Source: Hirsutella rhossiliensis (Eukaryota > Ascomycota > Sordariomycetes > Hypocreales > Ophiocordycipitaceae). From it: a stretch of DNA of 64,000 bases. A program made the translations under genes and the position numbers. Below the pieces are notes generated by a model, which saw nothing but the letters and a program-made list of their open reading frames with translations, did not search any database and was not told the origin of the DNA. The DNA is taken from the NCBI RefSeq assembly GCF_020360975.1, contig NW_025408669.1, positions 2,604,001-2,668,000 of the forward strand. The letters run 5' to 3'. This document shows, piece by piece, positions 25,300 through 38,949 of the stretch. Every line of letters starts with the position of its first letter. Within the stretch, counting starts at the first letter, position 1.

Positions 25300-28200
25300 G
25301 TATATATTAGCGAAACTACGCTAGGGACCTATTAGTTAAAGAGGAAGTCGTTAAGCCCGACTTTTCCTATATATATCTAAGTAATTACTATACTAATATA
25401 CTTAAGGAGGCCCTTATAATAGTCTAGCGTTATTACTTTATCGAACTAAGGCGGGAAGTTAGTAAGGTAGAGGGTAGTCCGGTATTATTAGATCGCGTCT
25501 TCCCTAGCGTTTTATTAGGCGGCCTATTCCTTATTTAGCCTTTTAAGCGACTTAGCTTTATCTAGGAGGTCGTCCGATCCTATCTAGCTCTAGACCCCCC
25601 TTATCTCCTCCGCGAGGGGGGGTCTACCTAGAGGTAGTGCCGCTAGGGGTCTATCCTCTCTCTAGCGTCGCCTCCTTTTAAGTATACCCGCGACCGCGTT
25701 AAACGCGCGTTAGATTTAGCCTAGGAGCCCTAAGTCCTCTAGCCTTTAAAGGGTATCTATTATTCTTTAGTTTAAGTAGAGGTTAATTAAGGGTACCTAT
25801 ACCTCCGCTTTAACTTAGTAAACTAAGGTCGCGTAGTAGGCACTTATTACTACTTAAAGGTAGGCTAACTAGTCTTAGGTAAGGTCCCGCGTAATTCTAT
25901 ATAGTTTCCCCCTTATAGGCGTTATCTTATAGAATATAACTATAGTATAAGAGATTAAGGACTAGATTACCTTATTATAGACTTCCTTAGCACGTAGTAA
26001 GGTATAGCCTTACGTAGACGCCGCGAGCTTAGTTAGGGCTATAGTCTAGCGCTTTAACTTCGCTTAAAGTTATTTTAGGTACGCCTTCTAGTATAGTTTC
26101 CGGTATACCTAAACCCTTAGTAAGCGGGCCTCTTAGACCGGAGTTACTATATCGGCCCTAAGGCGGACTAGCGTCGTTATCGCTTATCTCCTTTATATAA
26201 AGTATAGTAATTCGCTCTTTAATAGTTCGAAAGTAACCGCGAACTTAGTTACCTATTCCGCGTATACCCTCTAGGCTTCCTTTAAGCGTACTACTATAGT
26301 AGCCTCGTTAGGTCTAATACTAACTATATTTATATCGTCGGCGAAGCTAATAGTATAAATACTATATATCGTACTAAGCCTTTTATATAAGGGGGTTATA
26401 TAGTATAGAAATAAGATTAGGGATAGGGGGGAGCCTTAAGGGACTCCCGTCGGTACTTAAGTTAGCTCTAAGGTCCTCTTATCGAAGTAAAGGGTCGATC
26501 TCCTATCGCTTATAAAGCTTTATATTAAGCTTATAAGCTACCTAGGGTATCCCTTAAGCTCTAGTTCCCTTATAAGCTTATTATAGTTAACCGTGTTAAA
26601 TACGCCCTTAATATCTAGCTATAGGAATAATATAATGCCCCTCTAAGCCTACGTCGCGCGTACTAGTTCTATTATTAGTAGGATCGCTGCCTTTATAGAG
26701 CGTTCTCTCCTATTCCCTATTTATCCGTTTAGTAGGATACCGTTTGCCTCCGCTACTCCCGCGATCCTTTAAGCTAGTATCTACTTAAGTACTTTTCCTA
26801 CTATAGGTAGGAGGGAAATTAGTCTCTAACCCCCTATTATATAGTAAGCGTCCGGCCTTTTACCTAGCCTCTAAATAACTACTACGTTCGCGCTATAGAA
26901 CTAACCTAGGAAATATAAGAGTTAGGTATAGGCGTTAAAGATTATAGCTAGTCGCTAGACTAAAGCTAGGCTATACTTCTTAATAAACCTTAAGGGGACG
27001 CTATCTAGACCTACTACTTTCTAGCTTACTATCTTACTTAGCGCCCTTACGACGTTAGCTAGCTAAATCTATTAATTAACTATAAGGGTCGCCTTAGCTA
27101 TAGGCCGGGGTAGCCCTTAAGTTATGCCGGCCTTTAGTAGGAAGAACTTAGCGGCTAGTAGCTAGGCCTTCCCTTTAAAGGTTTCTATTAGTTAGTCCTC
27201 GCTTTCCTTAACTAGCGGTAGGATATAAGTTAGTTCCGGTAGTAGCCTACTATAAAGTCTTACCTACCTTTTTACGTTCTAGAGCTTAGTATTATCGGCG
27301 TTAAATTCCTCTAAGAACTTACGCTAGTAGGCCCTCCTCGCCTTATAAATAGTCTACTTCTAAGCCGTAAACGCTTTATATAGGTCTTCTTAGTTCGCCT
27401 TATTCTTTTCCTACTTATACTTCCTCCTTACCCTCTTAGCCTTCCTTATCGCCCTCCCTACCTTTAGGGTAAACTATATATTACCCCTAAGTAATACTTA
27501 CCCTTAGCGCGGAACTATAGCTATCGCGATCTATACTAAAGTAGTAAAGATATAGTCTAGGTCCTTATCGATATCCTTAAGCGTCTAAAGTATTAGCTAA
27601 TATAGTCTTAGCTAAGATATAGTCTTAGCTTTAACTAGCTTTACTTTTACTTCTTTCTACCTTAGGGCTAGTTTAAGTACTTAGGCCTAAGTATCGACCT
27701 ATAGTATAATAGTTTAAGGGATATAGTCTAACCTAGTTAGGTCTAGGTTAGGCCTAGTATACTATATTTTAGTCTCTAGCGTTACTTAAGCTAGGTCGAT
27801 AGTACTATCCCTTTAACTATAGAAAAATCTTATATACTTCCCTCTTAAGGTAGCGAGTTTAAGTTATAGCTTTATCGCCTCTTATATAAGTTATATTACG
27901 CTATCTAAGGTTTTATTATATCCGTCCTAGAGTAAGTAATAGATATTAAAGTCCCTTACTATTACTATAAGGTGCTTTAGTTCGATTACGCTTAGGTTAT
28001 ATAGCGCTCTTACCCTTACGGCCCCCGGTAATAAGTAGATCGCCTATAGTTTAATACTATCCCCGAAAATTACCTTACTTTAGTTTAGTCCGGACTAAGG
28101 CGACTAAGTCCCTAGCCTAAGCTTTTTATATATATATAGCGCGTACCTCCCCTCCTTATAGACTAAGCTATAAGGCGCCGCTCTAGGGGCCTCTTAGTAT

Positions 28201-28700
28201 AGCTTCTACTTCCTATAGTACTATTAAGTTAAAGCTAGCCTATTAGTAAAGCGCTAACTAAGCTAGCTTATATCTCTTTTATATATTTTAAAATAGTACT
28301 TTTAGTTATATATAGGTAGGGTTAAGGTAAAAGGGGTCGTCTATATAGGGAGGGAGGCGCTCTATCTCCTAGCGCTTCTCTATCTACTATACCTATAAAT
28401 ATTATTTATACTTAGTTCGGCCTCCCTAGCCTTACTAGCCGGCGGGTGTCTTAAGCTCGACCTCTTATCTTAGCGCGGTCTACCTAGTCCCTACTTCTAG
28501 ACTACGGTCGATTTAGGAACGCTATAGGTTTCGACGGTAAGAAGCACCCGTTACTCGGCGTATATATAAGTATTTACGAACTATTAAGGTTAATATAAGT
28601 AGTTTTCCCTTACTTTTTCCTAGGCTTTATTCGCTATAGGGTAGGTCTAGGTCTATAATAGGTAGTCCCCTTAATATAAGATATAGTTATAGGGGATTTT
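25300..28700 (-). pseudogene. LINE endonuclease/reverse transcriptase relic
   Basis: The minus strand contains two adjacent LINE reverse transcriptase motifs in order: LDIKGVFNTVN (about 26590-26620), matching the usual LDVKGAFDxV block, and ISFADDINIV (about 26322-26351), the FADD active site with both aspartates intact. Endonuclease is expected upstream, to the right (about 27300-28700), by family order. Frames are broken by RIP stops. The clade (Tad or I-like) is not resolved. Confidence 0.65.
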
Positions 28701-29918
28701 ACCCTTCTTAGCCTTATATTCGTCCTTACTTTTATTATATACTATACTCCTATATCGGCTATAGAGTTATATCGATATATATCGCCTAGCGATATAGCTA
28801 TATTTATAGTAGTTATAGTACTTCTATAGTTAGACCGACTCGTTATAGGGTTTATATTAAAAGATCTATACTTTAAGGACTAAGCCTAAGTTATAGAGCC
28901 TATTAGCTTCCTTTAGGCTACTGACCTTAATAAGTATAGTTATTGCCGTTAATATCTTAGATCGGGGGTATAGCGCCTAGGCCTAGAGGACCTTAACTTT
29001 ATTCGCCTCTATAATCTTATAGAGTAATCGCTCCCTATCTACTATCGCTACCCTTAAAAGGACGTTCTTAGCGACTACTATATACGCGCGGTAGGAGATT
29101 ATAGCCTTTAGTTTAAATATAGCCTTAACCTAGCCTTAGTCCCTTTAATAGGCTCTCGCTATAGTATTAAATATAACTACGATATCTCCGCTTTAGAGGC
29201 GCCTCGCTACTATAGCGCTTATAGCTTTTAGGGCTATATTTACCGCCTTTACTATATCTTTTAGTTCGCGGCTTAGGATTTCGGGCGGTGCCTTAATAGG
29301 GACTATAATAATCTTACGTTTATAGCGCGGTAGGACTTATTTTATTATAGCTTCGTATTAAGTCGGTCCCTTAGTCTTAGCTACGACCGCGGCCTAGGTT
29401 CGCTTAGGGCCCCCTAGGCCTAAAGCGATACCTAGGCGGAGTTCTTCCTTAACTGCCTCCTTAATTATATCTTAGATTATTATCTTAAAGCGCTCGTCCG
29501 CGTAGAGCACCGCCGACGACGCGCTACTAGCGCGGCTCTTCGCCCTAAAGAGCCGTTCGACTACTACCTATACCTTACTAAACTATATACTTAAGATAAA
29601 GCCCGCGAGTTTATCGTATACTACTTTTTCTATAAGGTCGCTCGGCGCCTAGGCTAGTATTATATCGCTGCTTTAGGTTTATTAACTCGCCTTATTGGGG
29701 TATATAAATTTAGGTAGTATCTCTTCGCGCTACGCGCTTTAATCGAGCCCGGTATATTAAGGGCCGCTACTACGTCTACCTACCCCTTAGCCTTAGCGTA
29801 GTATCGTTACTAAGGGTAATTAATACTACTAAATTAATTCCTAGTATTAGTTAGTATTTTAGTCGCGATATATACTTACTATAAGTATATATTAGTTTCG
29901 CGAGAAGGGTTTTTTTTT

Positions 29919-32900
29919 ATATATTAGATATTTATATATATCTTATATAACTTTATCTTATAATTTTAGTAGTATCTAGATTTTATTTTTATATATTAGA
30001 CCTTCTAAATATCTTATATTATATCCGTTTAGTACTTTATATTCTTTTATCTATTTTAGGATCTTTTAATAAGTCGAGTTATTAGGTTATACTTTAAATA
30101 TTATATTTAGCTATTATTACTAGTAGTTCTTATTTTCTTTAATTTTTAGGAGCTATCCTTTCGCTATAAGTGCCCTTATATTATAGTTATTTCGTTAACT
30201 AAGGGTATTAGCTTAACCGTTTTCTATTCCTTTTCTATAGATTATTTCGTAGTTAAGTTCTAATAAGTATTTAGCCTATTAGATCTATTATCTATTTAAC
30301 TATTATATTATTATAAAATATAAGATATTCTTATAATCTATATAAACCTTAACTTTATACTTACTTCTAAGAAGGTAGTATCGAAATTCCTTAAAAGCTT
30401 AAATAATTATAAGGAATTCTTTATTATAGATAGGGTAATTAAGTTCTATACTATATAGCTTCTTTAAATAGAATATAATTAGTCATAGTCTTCCTTTATT
30501 ATCTTTTTATCCGATTTATACTCCTAAAGTAAAGTCTAATATATCGGTTTTAAGTTCGATTTATTATTTTAGATTAAAGGTAGTTAAGACTAGTTCTTAT
30601 ATAATCGTAGTCTTAATATATTTAAAAGCTTTGTTAGCTTTATCGTCCTATATAAATTCTTTTTCCTTCTTTATTAAGTTATATAGTAGTACTATAATCT
30701 TTCCGAAATCTTTAATAAATCGTAGGTAGTAATTTATAAATCTAAGGAAACTTTATATATCCTTAATATTCTTTAGCGTTAGCTATTCTTTAACTAAGTT
30801 AATCTTATCTTATTATATTTATATCTCTCTTAGTAAGATCGTATATCTAAGGAAGTTTACTTTTTATATATAGAACTTACTTTTTTCTAGTTTAACTAGT
30901 AACTTTATATTCTAAAGTACGCTAAGTACCTTATAGACGTATTCCTTATATTTAGATATTCGAATAGTCTAAATTTTATTTTAAAGGCCATTATCTATTT
31001 ATATCCCTTTTTATATATATTAAGTTATAGGCGCCTTTAAAGTTAAGGGCTATAAACTATTTTTTACTATATAGTTAATCTTATAGTTCCGATATAAGCG
31101 GTAATAGTATTCGGTCCTTTATTATAATATCGTTTAAGCGTCTATAGTTAATAACTAGTTATAGCTTACCGTTTTTCTTTAAAATAAATATAACTAGGTA
31201 GCTTACTTTAGATATTAATATTTATATATATCCCTTTTATAGATTCTTATCGAGGTAGTTATATAGCGTTTATAGTTACTTTTCGTTTAGGTTATAGATC
31301 TTATAAAACGTCGGCGTTATTCTATCCTTAAGATAAATTTTATAGTCTTATTAGCTATATTTAGGTAACCCTATCTTAAGTTCTTCCTTAAAGAGTTTAT
31401 CGTATTTCTAGTATTCCTAGGGGATATTCTTTATTCTATCTTATAGGCTTTATTCTTTCTCTTAAGAGCTAGTTTCTCTTAACTTAAGCTCTTTATTAAT
31501 TTATTTAAGGTCTTTCCTTAAAGTAGTAATAACTTTTTAGATCTTTATATTATATCCTTTATTTAATTTATATCGGATACTAGGTTATATAGCTATATTA
31601 GTTAGTATATAGGTCTTATTAGTTGATTTTATTATATTAGCTAGTTTAGTTATTATTTTTATTTATATTGCTAAAGCCTATAATAATTTACTTAAATAGT
31701 TATCCTTTTTATCCTATTTAGTAGCTAAATTATTATAAAATTTTACTTTCTTTTAAATCTACTAGTCTTAGAAACTTATATCTTCGTTTTAATATAGCTA
31801 GCTAGTTTTCTAGTTAATTAATAGGTTACTCTCCTATAGCTATAGAAGTCTTAATATAAGGTTATATTCTTTAATATCTATAATATTAAAGTTAACTTAT
31901 TTATTATAGCCCTAGATATTAATATTAAGGTAATTAATCTCTATATTAATAATTCCGTTATTATAGTTAAAGGCCTCTCCTTTAATATTTATAAGTTTAT
32001 ATAGATCTATCTTATATCTCTATATAAGTCGGTAACGATTAATAACTCTAAGTAAAATATAATTACTTATTATACTATAGTCTAAAAGTATATATATATA
32101 ATATCCTAGGATTTAGATATTTAATACTATTTAGTCGCTATAGCTTACTATTACTATATATAAGGTCCTTAGATCTTATTATATTATACTAGTCTATAGC
32201 CCTTTTATAGATAGTTTACCTTATTTTTTACCTAGTCCTTGTTTATTTTATTTAGGTATTCTTCTTTAATTTATTATTAATATTATTTCTTTATATTTTT
32301 ATCGTATAGTATTATATTAGGGCTTAAGAGACTAATTTCTTATAGCTAATTAAAGATTTCTTATTTCTTATCGCTATATCGTTTATATTATACTACTTTA
32401 TAGTTAATTATATACTATACTTTATAATTTTATTTATTTTTATACTAAAGGTTAAGTTTTTATTTAGCGTCTTTTTATTTTTTATATAGTATCTCTATAT
32501 TAATTTTTCCTTAATTAAATACGGCTTATAGCCTTTATATATATTACTAATAATCTTTTAGTATACTATTATATTATTTATACTATACTTATACTTTTTC
32601 GTATTTATAAACTCTATAGTTTAGATATATATATTCGTTATAATCTTCTTTATTATATTTAATTTATTATATAAGTCTTTAAAAGATTAATAGTTTAGAT
32701 ACCTTAAGGTAAGTAGCGCTATACTATTCCTTTATTTTAGCGAGTTTATAGATTTTATATATCTCTAAAAGATATATTATTAGTAAGCCGTAATTATCGC
32801 GGTATTTAAGTAGCGTACTATAATTAGGTTCTAATAATATAACTTAGTTATTTAGGTAGCGTTAATCGATTTTCTAATAGTTTAGTTCTATACTTAAGTA

Positions 32901-34749
32901 GGGTTTTAAAAGTATTTATCCTTTAAACCTAACTAAAAAAGCGTTATATCGTGCTTTTATCTAAAAGTATATTATATAATTTAGGTAGACGTATAATATC
33001 TATAAAATATACTTATAGTACTTATAAGTAAGTCGTATTTATAGATCGTCTTTAAATTCTCCTTATAGTTACTATTCTTATTATAGAGCTATAAAGGTAT
33101 CGATTATAATAATAGCTATAATATAGTTTCCTTTATATAGTACTAGTTAATATCGAATTAATATAGCTTATTAGTTTTCTATAAGAATTTAAGGTATTTA
33201 TTAGGTTTTAATTTTAAGTATTTCTTAGAATTCTTTAAAGTATAGAGCGTATTCTCTAATTATAGTATTTTCCCTTAATAGCGAGGGTAGTAGTATAAGT
33301 TCGTTCTCGTCTTTTATTTCTCTAGGTATTTCTTATTCTTTAGAGCTTATATCGTCGATACTTCGTTATTCCTCTTTAAGTTATTATTTAACTTTTATAA
33401 GTATAAAGGCTATATTTATATCTTCTTTATTATATTACTTATAGACTACCTATTATTATTATCGATTTTTATTTTATATATCTTCTTAGAATTATTTACT
33501 ATTCTTCTTAATCTAGTCTTAAAAAACTCCTTTAAGATAAGGGTGTTTTAGTTCTATAAATTTAACTTATTTCTATATTTTAAGATCCCTTTATTATATT
33601 ATTATAAGGGTCTTCTTTAATAGCTTTAAGAACTATCTAGTACCGTTCTTATCGCTTAAGTATACTATATATTCGTTATTATAGTATATAGTCTAACTAA
33701 GGAGTTTATACTTTAGTTCCTATCTATTAATAGCGTTTAGGTATTTCTTACCTTCTAAGACTAGTACTTAGTAGGTTTTCTTCTCTTTATAAGGTTATCT
33801 ATATTCTTTAAAGTAATATCTAAGTTTCCTATAGTTAAAATACTTTCCTTTACTTTTCTATATTATATTTAGATCTATCCTACCTAGGTTAGTTATATAA
33901 GTATAAGTAATAAGAGTTTCGCGCTTCTTTTTATAGTTAGCGCGTTAGTTAAAGTTATTCCTATAAGAAGGGTTTTAGTTTCCTCTTCCTTTTTTCTTTT
34001 CTTAGTATTACGCGTACTATCTATTATTAATTTATACTACTATAGTAATATAGTCTAAGAGGTTATTAGGTCGATTTTCCTTATAAAGCTCGTCCTTAAC
34101 TTCTTCTTTAAGCCTATCGTAGAATCGTAATATAAGAGGCTCGTCGTCCTAATTAAGCTTTAAGGTAACTTAATAGAACTTCGTAGTATAATCCGATACT
34201 AAGATCCTTTATTAAAGTTCTTAAAGTTTTTATTTAGCTTCTTATTCCTTATTAGTTATTCTAAATATCTTTATAATAGCTTCTTTAAATCTATAAAAAC
34301 TAGTAAAGACTTTATCTATCCTATTATCTTATCGCGCTAGTTAGTTATCGAGAAAATCCCTTATAATAGGTCCAAACTAAGCGGGTACTATTTTAGATAA
34401 ATAATTTCTTATATAAAGTACCTTTTCGACTAGGTCTAAGAGTTTAGTAGGGTAAAACTAGTAGTAGGCCTTAAGTTAGGTAAGAAAGTCTTAAAGTATA
34501 CTATAAGTACCGTTAAATAGTCCTAGCTATTTTAGTTTAATTACTTCTTTAAGGTCCTTAACTTATTTATTACCTCCTTCGTTCCTAAGTAACTATACCT
34601 TATATTAAAGGGCGATAATTTCGCGTATTATATCCTAAGGCAATATAGTAGCTCTAGAGTTAGTTAATCTAGCTTACTATATAGGTATATTAATAGTTAT
34701 AATATTACTTAGAGTAACGCGGTATTATACTAAATAAGAGCTTTTAACG
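29919..34749 (-). pseudogene. Gypsy C pol and gag relic with RT-box deletion
   Basis: Collinear with gypsy B 5376-7897 and 14214-16643, but at about 30950 the sequence jumps from the equivalent of B 6405 to about B 6548. This removes about 140 bp that hold the YLDD box. Either C was mobilised by another copy's enzymes or the deletion came later. It is RIP-saturated throughout. The position equivalent to the A2 insertion site in B is intact here (32314-32318). Confidence 0.7.
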
Positions 34750-35204
34750 TATAACGACCGGTATTATTCTTAAGGGATAAACCTATTAAGGGGTTTATAT
34801 TAGTAGATATAATAGGGCGTAGTCTAAGTAATAATAAGTATATTATATTAGTAATAAGTTAGAGGTTATAGACTATAGACTATAACTAGGTAATTAGAAT
34901 TAAAGATAAAATTATAATAAAGATCTATAATATATTAAAAGCTATCGAGCTATCTATTTAAAGGAGTAAAAGTAGGTAGCTATATATACCTATAGAAACT
35001 ATCCTTAGATTATAGGCCTAGCTATAATCCCTAACGTTAGATCGTATAGAGTATAGTAATCTCGTTAATCCTAGATTACTTAGATCTCTACGATCCCCTC
35101 GATCCTATACCTATTAGATAGTCGTGCCGACTATTTATCCGTTAGACCGTATTATATACTTAACGCGGTCGACTATTAGCGGCCTAGTAGCTATAGTCGT
35201 AATA
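34750..35204 (-). repeat. Gypsy C 5' LTR (455 bp)
   Basis: Partner of 19411-19865. It begins TATAACGACCGG and ends GTCGTAATA, followed by the aggag duplication. Confidence 0.87.
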
Positions 35205-35355
35205 AGGAGTCGTTTTTTAATATTATTATAGGAGAAAGGGTAGAAAAGTTAGTTAAAAATCGGCTTTTCTAGTAAGAAGGGTAAAAAGATATAAGAAAGG
35301 TGCCTTTTATAATAGCTAGAAGGTATAGGAATTCTATTCCTCCTAGGCTTATAAC

Positions 35356-35830
35356 TCTCGCGAAGAGAGATATAAGAAGTATATAAAAATATATAAAGGT
35401 AAAATTAAAAGTAAGGGGTCGGATAAGTAGGGTAAAGAGATTTAATTCTTATAAGGGCAGTAATAAAGGTAGGGGAGTAATTATTATAGTGCTTTAATTA
35501 TCCTTCTTTCCTCTATCTAACGCCCCTCTTTATACCTATCTAATATCTTAATTAATAAAGAAGATCCTACTTAAAGAAGCTATTAATATCCTTTTAACTA
35601 CTAAGCTTTTTACCGGTTTTCCCCTCCTTTCTAGCCGTTGCTAGTATATCCGTCTTATCTCTCGCTACCTCTATAGGAAGCTATCGCTACTTCTACTTCC
35701 CCTCTTACCCCTACCCTCCTCTCTATACCTCTTTTTAGCTCCTTCCTTAAAACCTATTTTTTAGCTTCCTAGGTCCCTCGTACTAAGGGATATCTCTAAG
35801 AACTATAAAATTAAGCTATGCTTTACGATA
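35356..35830 (-). repeat. Copia A1 5' LTR (475 bp)
   Basis: Inverted copy of the A-family LTR (7903-8389), slightly shorter through small deletions. It starts TCTCGCGAAG and ends CGATA (from CGACA). The presumed primer-binding site lies just left at 35339-35355. Confidence 0.87.
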
Positions 35831-38800
35831 GGTATATATTACTAAACTTAAAGAAAGCCTTAATTAGACCCCTTAGATTAAGGGAATTAAATCGTTAGCT
35901 AAAATATATAAAATATAGGACTATATTAACCTAGATAGTACCTTAGTACTTACGGAGCCTATAGACCTTAGTTAGAGCGGTACTATTATAGCCCTTAGAC
36001 TAAAGCCTATAAGGATAGCCTTCCTAGATAATAAAGCTAGGTACGTATAGGCTAAGGAAGACTATAATAAAAGGCTTTAAGAGGTTAAGGAGGAATCTTA
36101 CTACTAAGAAAAGATTAACCTTAAGGAATATAACTAGTATAAGGCTATAAAGAAGGCTATAATATAAATCGAGGAGGTAATTAAGAATTTAATTAGTAAA
36201 GGGCTCTAAGGGGAGACCCTTATTTAATAGTTAGCGAGAGATAAGATTAAAGAGCTTAAGTAGAAGGTCCTTCCCTTTATCTAGGAAGAGAAGACCTTAA
36301 TCGACGACTATTATTAATAAATTATTAATATAAAAGGAAGCTAGGACTAGAAGGTATATACTAACTAGCTCGACTAAGTAATTATAGACTTAAGAGACCT
36401 AAGTATCTCTATAATTAATAATATAAGGATATATTAGGATTTCCTTAAATTAATTAAGGAAAAGGATATCGTATAAGCTACGATAGTTAAAGCTATTAAC
36501 TTACTTCTTTAACGTACTATATAACTAGAAATAGAGATCTAAATTATTATTATAGACTTTAAAAGAGAAGTTAGAATTAGAAAGAAGCTATAGTAAAAGA
36601 TACCTTTAATTAACTAGGCTAGTCCCTAAATATTTAATTAGGGATTAAGAAATAAGTAGCCGCGTAAATGCCTAGCTTATAATACCTATAATATAAAGAA
36701 GGATACTAACTAATAAGAGTCTTACTAGAGCTTTAATACGATATTTAGTAAAGACCTCCTTAAGGGCTAGGTTCTTTATATAAAGTAAAAAGCCTCGATT
36801 AATAAGTAGCTTAAGAATAACCTAAAAGATAAGGAAAGGGCGATAGCTTAGAAACCGATATAAAATACGGATAACGATATTACGGTCCCTAATAATAATA
36901 ATCTAAATAAATAGGTTAACGCTATTTCTTAAGTATATAATATATATTAAGGAGAAGAGCCCCTTAAAGATAAGGTTATCTACGATTTAAGGGCTAGCGT
37001 ATATATATTTAACGATCTTAGGTAGTTTAAGGAGGATTCCTTTACCTAAGGATCTATAAAGGAAGTCCGTGCGGGTAAAAACTTACTTTATATCTAAGGG
37101 GTAAGATTAGCGATAATTTAGCTTAAATAAGGGGTTAAATTATACCTTAAAAACAGCTATTATATCCTATAAATAAATAAAGTTTATAACTAATAAGAAA
37201 TAAGGCTTAAATAGCTATCGCGATATAGTATAGTATTCGCTCCTTTATACGCTACTAGAGCCCTAGATATAGCGGATCTCCGGATTCTAAGATAAAGGTA
37301 GCCCTAAGAGTAAATGCGACCTATAAGACTTCTTTTAATACCTAAAATATATATTCGGTAACGTATAAGAGCGGGAGAAGGTATAAGATAGGCTATAGAC
37401 CCTTAAGTAAAGAGATAGATAGACCTTTAGTAAATTCCTCTTTAATTTTAAAGAGACGCTCTTATAAGTAATAGGGACTATAGTATAGGAGGATAGTATA
37501 AAGCTTATATAGCTATAGAATTTAATTACGCTAGCCTTATAAAAGCTACTTATCCTTATAATTATACCTACTAGCTATAGTAAAATGCCTATAAGTATAC
37601 TCTTTACCTAATAAGGGATTATTACGAAAATCTACTAAAACTAAATTACTAGTACGCTCTATTATAAGCCTATAGCTAAGCTCCTTATAAAGCTTAAAGA
37701 CTTAAAGGACTAATACGTAATTATAAGCCTTAATAAACTACCTTAGAATAGCGTCTTTATTATAAGCCGGAAGCTAAAGCTATTAATAAATAGCACGGCG
37801 GACCTATAGCACCGGCGCCTAGGTTACCTAAGATAAGGATCCCTCGAAAAGCTTACGATAAGCAGCCTAGGCACTAGAATTAATAGTCCGTCTAGATATA
37901 AATATAAGATCTATACTAGTAGGAAGGCCTAGAGGTAGGTCTTATATAAAGAGCTTACTTTCTAGCTATAAGGAGCGGGAGCTTAATTTAGCTTCGACTT
38001 ATACCTAAGACTAATAGATAGATATAACGGTTTTAAGTATTACGCCCTCTTTATATATATAATAGATAGGGAAAAGGCCCTTATAATAAATAAACTTAAG
38101 GACTACGTTAAAGGGCTAGGAGCGTAGTTCTTTATATCGGCTTTATTAACGCTTATATAGAACGGCCACGCTAAGAGATCCGGAGCTATAGTTAAAGAGA
38201 AAGGCTAGGTTATAGCCCTTAACTCTAATATCCCTAATAACCTTTAGCTAGAGACCTACTATATAGCGGTCTACCTATTAAACCTTATACTATTTAAAGG
38301 GTATAATAAGAGCTAGAAAAGCTTATATAAGCGTTAGTAGACTTATATTTAGGATAATAACCCCTTATATAACTATATTAAGGAGATCTATTTAAATATC
38401 TTATATTTATAGGTCTTTAGCTATATAGCTTATTTAATAATAACTAAAGCGCTAGAATATATAAAGTTATATAAGACTTAGTCTCTACTATATTAATAAG
38501 CCTATATTAAGTATCTTATAAGCTATAAGTTAGCGTAGTAATACGTTATATAAATACTATTACTTAGCTAGACTAAATTACTAGTTTTAGCGAATATTTA
38601 ATGTAATAAATCTATAATATATAACCTAAAAAGGAAAGGTAATATAAAAGCATTTTAGGTTTATATATACGATCTTTTATATTAAATAGCCGCTATAAAC
38701 GTCCTTAATAAGGAAGACCCTAATAAGGTTAACTTATATAGATACTCTAATAAAATAATAAATAATAATATAACGCCTTATACTTTAAGAGTCTTAGAGG

Positions 38801-38949
38801 GCGCTATATTAACTAAAAATATAAGTAAGATAAAAAGGGTATCTTAGGTAATAGATACCTACCTATATATTTCTCCTCTTAGTATAAAGAAGGGAGTAAT
38901 AAAAGAAACCCTAATACCTTATCTACTATAGGGCGTTAGCCCTAATATA
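35831..38949 (+). mobile_element. F: second Ty1/copia family, gag-protease-integrase relic, truncated
   Basis: Plus-strand copia internal sequence with RIP stops. In order: a gag region (35840-36640), a CCHC-like knuckle trace near 36670-36720, a protease trace near 36980-37010 (DLRASV, from a DSGAS-type box), a gag-pre-integrase box RRLGHL near 37815, and an integrase core near 38000-38290 with DRYNGF and ENGHAxRSG-like blocks partly degraded. No LTR is visible. The left edge abuts the A1 LTR, so A1 probably inserted into it. The right edge abuts the Mutator-like element and the rest of pol does not reappear beyond it. Confidence 0.7.

Larger units (their letters stand above)
21866..29918 (-). 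mobile_element. LINE-type non-LTR retrotransposon (possibly composite) inserted in gypsy C
   Basis: Inserted sequence of about 8 kb flanked by a target duplication of roughly 14 bp (atatactaaatatt ending at 21865; atatattagatatt from 29919). The uninterrupted site is seen in gypsy B near 5376. The left edge carries an (ATT)n run, the expected look of a simple-repeat 3' tail of a minus-strand LINE. Reverse transcriptase motifs lie on the minus strand at 26331-26620. It retains many CpGs, so it looks GC-richer than its surroundings. The left third (21866-25300) reads better on the plus strand and may be a separate element; the right 4.6 kb is the more certain LINE. Confidence 0.7.
19411..35204 (-). 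mobile_element. C: Ty3/gypsy LTR retrotransposon inserted in A1, interrupted by a LINE
   Basis: Two 455-bp LTRs (19411-19865 and 34750-35204) with a perfect 5-bp target duplication, aggag (19406-19410 and 35205-35209). A1 copia sequence resumes on both sides. The interior is collinear with B, minus strand, but carries a LINE of about 8 kb (21866-29918) and lacks about 140 bp around the reverse transcriptase box. Without the LINE it is about 7.7 kb. Heavily RIP-mutated. Confidence 0.88.
1..35830 (-). mobile_element. A1: Ty1/copia LTR retrotransposon, RIP-mutated, split by two gypsy insertions, left end outside window
   Basis: A minus-strand copia element seen in three blocks: 35830-35205 (5' LTR and leader), 19410-17114 (gag and first part of pol) and 2971-1 (later pol, including reverse transcriptase). 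The blocks are collinear with the uninterrupted plus-strand copy at 7903-14208 read in reverse complement. Gypsy elements B and C separate them, each with a 5-bp target duplication in A1 sequence. The 5' LTR is 35356-35830. Reverse transcriptase is recognisable near 985-1002, where the copia YVDD box reads YVNN, the change expected from G-to-A RIP. The 3' LTR and left target duplication lie outside the window. CA/TG is almost absent. It is inactive and all frames are broken. The bases right of the 5' LTR belong to copia element F, so A1 probably inserted into F. Confidence 0.85.
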
